Shown piece by piece: positions 60,565 through 64,000 of a stretch of DNA of 64,000 bases. Every line of letters begins with the position of its first letter. Positions within the stretch are counted from its first letter, which is position 1. Position numbers and translations under genes: made by a program. Source of the stretch: Longilinea sp964536805 (lineage in GTDB: Bacteria > Chloroflexota > Anaerolineae > Anaerolineales > Anaerolineaceae); contig CAZHYQ010000010.1 of assembly GCA_964536805.1 (NCBI GenBank), forward strand, positions 1 to 64,000, given 5' to 3'. The notes beneath the pieces were generated by a model, which worked only from the letters and a program-made list of their open reading frames with translations, was not told the DNA's origin and ran no database searches.

Positions 60565-61899
60565 TTACAATTCCACAAAATAGGATTCGGCCGCCAGATC
60601 GATGAGCTCACGGGACATGGTGGGTTCGGTACCCATATAGCGGGAAATATCGATGATCTGATCGCACAGGTCGCGCGGGTGTGAAGCGCGCATTTTGCGG
60701 TTGCGTTTGATGTACCACTCCTGCAGCAGGTACGCCAGCCCTTCATCGCTGTAAACCACGCCCTTGGTGGCTGCCACCCGCCGGAAAATCTCGCGGTAAT
60801 CCTCATAGGATGGATCGCCAACTTCAACCTTATGCCGCAGCCGGCGCAGGAAAGCCTCGTCTACCAGGTCCTTTGGCGGCAGGTTGGTTGAGAACATCAC
60901 CAGCACGTCGAAAGGCACTTCAATTTTGCGCCCTGTGTGCAAGGCCAGGTAATCGATGCGGTTTTCAAGCGGCACAATCCAACGATTGAGCAGGTCACGC
61001 GGGCGGACCTGCTGGCGGCCAAAGTCATCGATCAGTAGAATACCGCCGTTTGCCTTCACCTGGAAAGGCGCTTCGTAGTATTTCAAGGTATCGTCAAAAA
61101 CAAGGTCAAGACCGGCCAGGGTGAGTTCGCCGCCGGTCACAATGAATGGGCGTTTGATGCGTACCCAGCGCGGATCGCGGCGCGCACCCGTTCGCAGTGC
61201 GCCTGTGCCAGTTGGGGGTGTATCTTCATCGGTCGAAAGTTGGTGGTTAACCGAGTCATACAGTTTAATCACCTGGCCATCCACATATATGGCATAGGGA
61301 ATGAACATGTTCTGGCTCAACACCAGGTTGCCAATGGCCCGAGCAAGGCTGGTTTTGCCATTTCCGGGCGGGCCGAAGATGAACATGGATGTGCCGGAGT
61401 TGACGGCCGGACCCAACCGTTGAAATGCCTTTTCAGGCAGCACCAAATTTGCCAGCACCTGGTGCATAATGCGGTTGGTCACCTGAACGCGGCCGCGGCT
61501 TTGCCGGCGGATGGCTTCGTTATAAATGTTGATCGGCACTGGTGCCGGGCCGGCATACTGGCTGCGGTCCAATGCTTCGCGCGCCCGGGCGATGCCAGCG
61601 CTGGTGATGGCGAATAAATAAGCCCCTTCACCCAGTCCCATTTGCGACGAGCGCACTTCCACCGATTTTTCCCGTTTGAGCGCCTCGAGAATTTGATCCA
61701 CAACGCCAGTAAAAGGCAGGGCAATTTCCTCGGCGATCTTAAAACCGGTCAAATAGCCCTGAAAATACATGATTTTGAGGACAAGGTCTTGAAGCCATAG
61801 GGGAGAAAGACCGGTGTCATCGACTTTCGTGATGGGCGGCGGAAAAAACGTCCCCGTGTTTACTTGCGTGGATGATTGGCGGACGGGTAACTTCGTCAT
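60565..61899 (-). CDS. AAA-family ATPase with N-terminal winged-helix-like region
   Basis: 444 residues. The N-terminal 150 residues (TGLSPLWLQDLVLKIMYFQGYLTGFKIAEEI, LFAITSAGIARAREALDRSQYAGPAPVP) have a helical, winged-helix-like form. The ATPase part has FGPPGNGKTSLARAIG (Walker A), GGILLIDDFGRQ (Walker B) and FDVLVMFSTNLPP (sensor 1). This architecture is widespread in environmental bacteria but has no accepted function. First gene of the minus-strand operon. Confidence 0.88.
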   Translation of the reverse strand: MTKLPVRQSSTQVNTGTFFPPPITKVDDTGLSPLWLQDLVLKIMYFQGYLTGFKIAEEIALPFTGVVDQILEALKREKSVEVRSSQMGLGEGAYLFAITSAGIARAREALDRSQYAGPAPVPINIYNEAIRRQSRGRVQVTNRIMHQVLANLVLPEKAFQRLGPAVNSGTSMFIFGPPGNGKTSLARAIGNLVLSQNMFIPYAIYVDGQVIKLYDSVNHQLSTDEDTPPTGTGALRTGARRDPRWVRIKRPFIVTGGELTLAGLDLVFDDTLKYYEAPFQVKANGGILLIDDFGRQQVRPRDLLNRWIVPLENRIDYLALHTGRKIEVPFDVLVMFSTNLPPKDLVDEAFLRRLRHKVEVGDPSYEDYREIFRRVAATKGVVYSDEGLAYLLQEWYIKRNRKMRASHPRDLCDQIIDISRYMGTEPTMSRELIDLAAESYFVEL

Positions 61900-61965
61900 T
61901 CATATCCTCCCAGACATGAGAAACCAACGGGCAAAGCTCGCAAACCAAATTATAGCATGGATGCT

Positions 61966-61995
61966 CTTGATGATTAACCCAAGCAACCTTATAAT
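61966..61995 (+). promoter_or_regulatory. Promoter with leaderless start for the GT2 gene
   Basis: TTGATG (61966-61971), an 18-bp spacer and a perfect -10 TATAAT (61990-61995). The expected transcription start is about 62002-62003, that is, at the ATG at 62003. No ribosome site is visible, so a leaderless mRNA is likely. Confidence 0.65.
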
Positions 61996-62002
61996 GCCTT
62001 AC

Positions 62003-62686
62003 ATGCAGATTACAGTCATCATTCCAGTCTACAACGAAATAAAAACCATCGAAGAATGTGTCCGCCGCGTCGAAAATCAGGGGGTTGCCTCTGAAATTCT
62101 TATCGTCGATGACGGATCAACGGACGGCACCCGGGATATTTTGCAAAAAATGAACGGCGCAGGCCACGTCCGCGTATTAACTCATCCCAAAAACATGGGA
62201 AAAGGTGCCGCGGTGCGTACTGGCATCCAAAACGCCAGCGGCGAGGTATTGATCATCCAGGATGCAGACCTCGAATACGATCCGCGCGAGTACCCCGAGT
62301 TGCTTCGACCCATTGAAGAAGGCATCGCCGACATTGTATATGGTTCCCGATTTTTAGGCGCCAGCCGGCGGCCGATCCTGTACTGGAACATGGTCGCCAA
62401 CAAAATTCTGACTTTTGTTACCAATCTCTTATATAACAATATCCTCAGCGACATGGAAACCGGCTATAAGGTCTTCAAACGCGATCTGGTAAAGGATATC
62501 CCATTACACGCGCGCGGTTTTGAATTTGAACCCGAATTCACCGCCAAATTGCTCAAACGGCGCAGCCGGATTTACGAAGTACCCATTCGCTTCAATCCGC
62601 GCGAGTACAGCGAAGGAAAAAAAATCAAAGCCTGGGACGGCTTCATTGCCATGTGGACATTGATCAAGTACCGTTTTATTGATTAA
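62003..62686 (+). CDS. Family 2 glycosyltransferase
   Basis: 227 residues from ATG 62003, which begins the conserved MQITVIIPVYNE; the in-frame ATG 61994 lies inside the -10 element. GT-A motifs: LIVDDGSTDGTRDIL, NMGKGAAVRTGI, IQDADLEYDPREY (metal-binding DxD type). There is no transmembrane tail, so it resembles soluble dolichol-/polyprenol-phosphate mannosyltransferases (DPM1 type). It is not in an operon. Confidence 0.93.
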   Translation: MQITVIIPVYNEIKTIEECVRRVENQGVASEILIVDDGSTDGTRDILQKMNGAGHVRVLTHPKNMGKGAAVRTGIQNASGEVLIIQDADLEYDPREYPELLRPIEEGIADIVYGSRFLGASRRPILYWNMVANKILTFVTNLLYNNILSDMETGYKVFKRDLVKDIPLHARGFEFEPEFTAKLLKRRSRIYEVPIRFNPREYSEGKKIKAWDGFIAMWTLIKYRFID

Positions 62687-62698
62687 TCTCACCATTAG

Positions 62699-62746
62699 AA
62701 AAACAGCCGGATGATTAATAAAATAGATCATCCGGCTGTTTTTTAA
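62699..62746. terminator. Bidirectional terminator
   Basis: A 17-bp stem AAAAACAGCCGGATGAT with ATCATCCGGCTGTTTTT, an 11-nt loop and T runs on both strands, between the convergent GT2 and recJ genes. Confidence 0.92.
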
Positions 62747-62755
62747 TAAAATAAT

Positions 62756-64000
62756 TTACTCAAGCGATTCTTTGATATCCAATACATTCAGTTGCATTGA
62801 GTCGCGGCCGTTGAAACTGTTCATTTCATAGGTATAGATCACATCAATGTTTGGCGGCAAATGGCCAGCCCAGTGACCCTGCCGGAAAGCAATGGCATTG
62901 TAGGTCACGCCGCCGTCCTTTACCGTCAGGCGTAAATGAGTACCTTCAGATCCGACCGTCTTGGAATTGATTACTTGCAGATTGCGCGAGACAAACACGG
63001 CATCCGGGTTGCCCATGCCGGTTGGCTGAAGTCTCTCAATTTCGTCCAGGTAGCTGGGCCGCATCAATGCCAATGGTATTTCCAGGTCGGCCCGTATGGA
63101 GGGCTGCAAATCCTGACCAGCCAATTCGCGTTGGGCAATTTCGCCCAAACGCTGACGTAAATCATCCAGGCGGTCGTTGCGTACAGTGAACCCGGCCGCA
63201 GCGGCATGCCCGCCGTGGCGCACCAACAGATCGGTGCATTCATCCAATGCGCGCGTGATGTGAAACTCGCGGATCGAACGGCAGGATGCGCGCGTGAATT
63301 CCTCACCCACCTGCCCAACCACGGCGGGACGGTAATATGTTTCTGTTAATTTGGCAGCCACCAGCCCGACAATGCCTGAGTTGAAACTTTCATCGCATGC
63401 AATGAGAATCCGGCTGTCATCGTCAACGCTGAGTATTTCCTCTGCCCGTGTTTGCATTTCCTGCGTCACGCGTTGGCGATCCTTATTTTGGTCGTCCAAT
63501 TTTTGCGCCAGATAGCCAGCTTCCAATAAATCAGTTGTTACCAACAGTTGGTAAGCCTGCAGGGCGGATTCCAAACGCCCTGCCGCGTTCAAACGCGGAC
63601 CCAGTTTGAAGCCGATATCGACGGCGCTGACCCGTTGTAGGTTGACGCCCGCCGCCTGTGCCAGGGAGAGCAGCCCCTGGCGCTGCGCCAAGTGCATGCA
63701 TTGCAGCCCCAACCGCACCATCACCCTGTTCTCGCCGGTCAGCGGTACCACATCCGCCACGGTTCCCAACGCAACCAGATCCAACCAATTCAAAGCGTTC
63801 ACGCCATCCACCGGCCGGGTTTGCAGCAGCGCCTGCGCAATTTTATACGCCAGCCCAACTCCCGCCAGGTTTTTGTCGGGATATTGATCGCCGTCGCGTT
63901 TCTGGCAAATGACTGCCAGTGCCTGGGGCAGCTCATTTTGCGGCATGTGGTGATCGCTGATGATCAAATCAATGCCCAATTCGCGGGCACGGTCTGCCTC
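62756..64000 (-). CDS. recJ: Single-stranded-DNA exonuclease RecJ, C-terminal part
   Basis: About 414 residues remain; the gene enters from beyond base 64000, so the first DHH motifs are missing. Seen: LIISDHHMPQ (DHH motif), NLAGVGLAYKIAQALL, KLGPRLNAAGRLESA, and the DHHA1 signature RHGGHAAAAGFTVR. The C-terminal part (DLEIPLALMRPSYLDEIERLQPTGMGNPDAVF) fits the RecJ OB region. RecJ degrades single-stranded DNA 5' to 3' in recombination and mismatch repair. Confidence 0.94.
   Translation of the reverse strand, partial: EADRARELGIDLIISDHHMPQNELPQALAVICQKRDGDQYPDKNLAGVGLAYKIAQALLQTRPVDGVNALNWLDLVALGTVADVVPLTGENRVMVRLGLQCMHLAQRQGLLSLAQAAGVNLQRVSAVDIGFKLGPRLNAAGRLESALQAYQLLVTTDLLEAGYLAQKLDDQNKDRQRVTQEMQTRAEEILSVDDDSRILIACDESFNSGIVGLVAAKLTETYYRPAVVGQVGEEFTRASCRSIREFHITRALDECTDLLVRHGGHAAAAGFTVRNDRLDDLRQRLGEIAQRELAGQDLQPSIRADLEIPLALMRPSYLDEIERLQPTGMGNPDAVFVSRNLQVINSKTVGSEGTHLRLTVKDGGVTYNAIAFRQGHWAGHLPPNIDVIYTYEMNSFNGRDSMQLNVLDIKESLE

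Overview
The window looks like a chromosomal segment of a Chloroflexota bacterium, most likely of the Anaerolineae type. This is an inference from several things: the gene order of the division and cell-wall (dcw) cluster, many lipoproteins and secreted proteins with Pro/Thr-rich (PTPTPT) linkers, a secreted protein ending in a hydrophobic LFIPV-type tail, a class II (B12-dependent) ribonucleotide reductase next to nrdR, and moderate GC. No rRNA, tRNA, CRISPR array, prophage or intact insertion sequence was seen. The window is cut inside a gene at both ends (a ComM-like ATPase at the left, recJ at the right).

Layout. 1-7.8 kb: the end of a ComM-like AAA ATPase, a small protein resembling a zinc ribbon that has lost its cysteines, a secreted six-hairpin-like protein, a membrane zinc-ribbon protein, two secreted or lipid-anchored proteins, a NYN-cold-shock fusion and a half-size EamA transporter. 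7.9-25.5 kb: a long dcw operon, mraZ-rsmH-ftsL-ftsI-murF-mraY-murD-ftsW-murG-(CvpA-like)-murC-(small ORF)-murB-ddl-ftsQ-ftsA-ftsZ. It is driven by a promoter followed directly by four 10-bp-spaced GTGG boxes, a textbook-like MraZ operator. 25.9-29.2 kb: nrdR-nrdJ, behind a leader holding a perfect palindrome that resembles an NrdR box.

29.3-37.3 kb: an S10 peptidase, a lipoprotein, a deoxynucleoside kinase, a DUF5680 protein, then a likely envelope-stress operon (ECF sigma factor, ZAS anti-sigma factor, bactofilin-like membrane protein, toast-rack-like lipoprotein) and a C45-type acyltransferase or peptidase. 37.3-48.6 kb, mostly minus strand: an MFS transporter, nadD, obg, a COG2403 GTPase, argS (with a tandem repeat at its 3' end), rpsT, a haem-binding protein, and pgk-gap-yvcK. 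The last three form a glycolysis/gluconeogenesis group and diverge from a ROK sugar kinase.

49.8-56 kb, signalling: a class III aminotransferase, a GAF-PAS histidine kinase, a CpXC protein, and a divergent pair formed by an FHA-winged-helix protein and a Ser/Thr kinase. 56-62 kb: a four-gene minus-strand operon (AAA ATPase, GDPD, Thr/Ser dehydratase-like enzyme, GH3-like membrane protein lacking the acid/base signature). A GT2 glycosyltransferase with an apparently leaderless start and recJ close the window.

The genes most worth a second look are the nrdR leader, the cysteine-less DUF5679-like protein, the NYN-cold-shock fusion, the ECF/bactofilin/toast-rack operon, the FHA-winged-helix/kinase pair and the degenerate GH3 protein.
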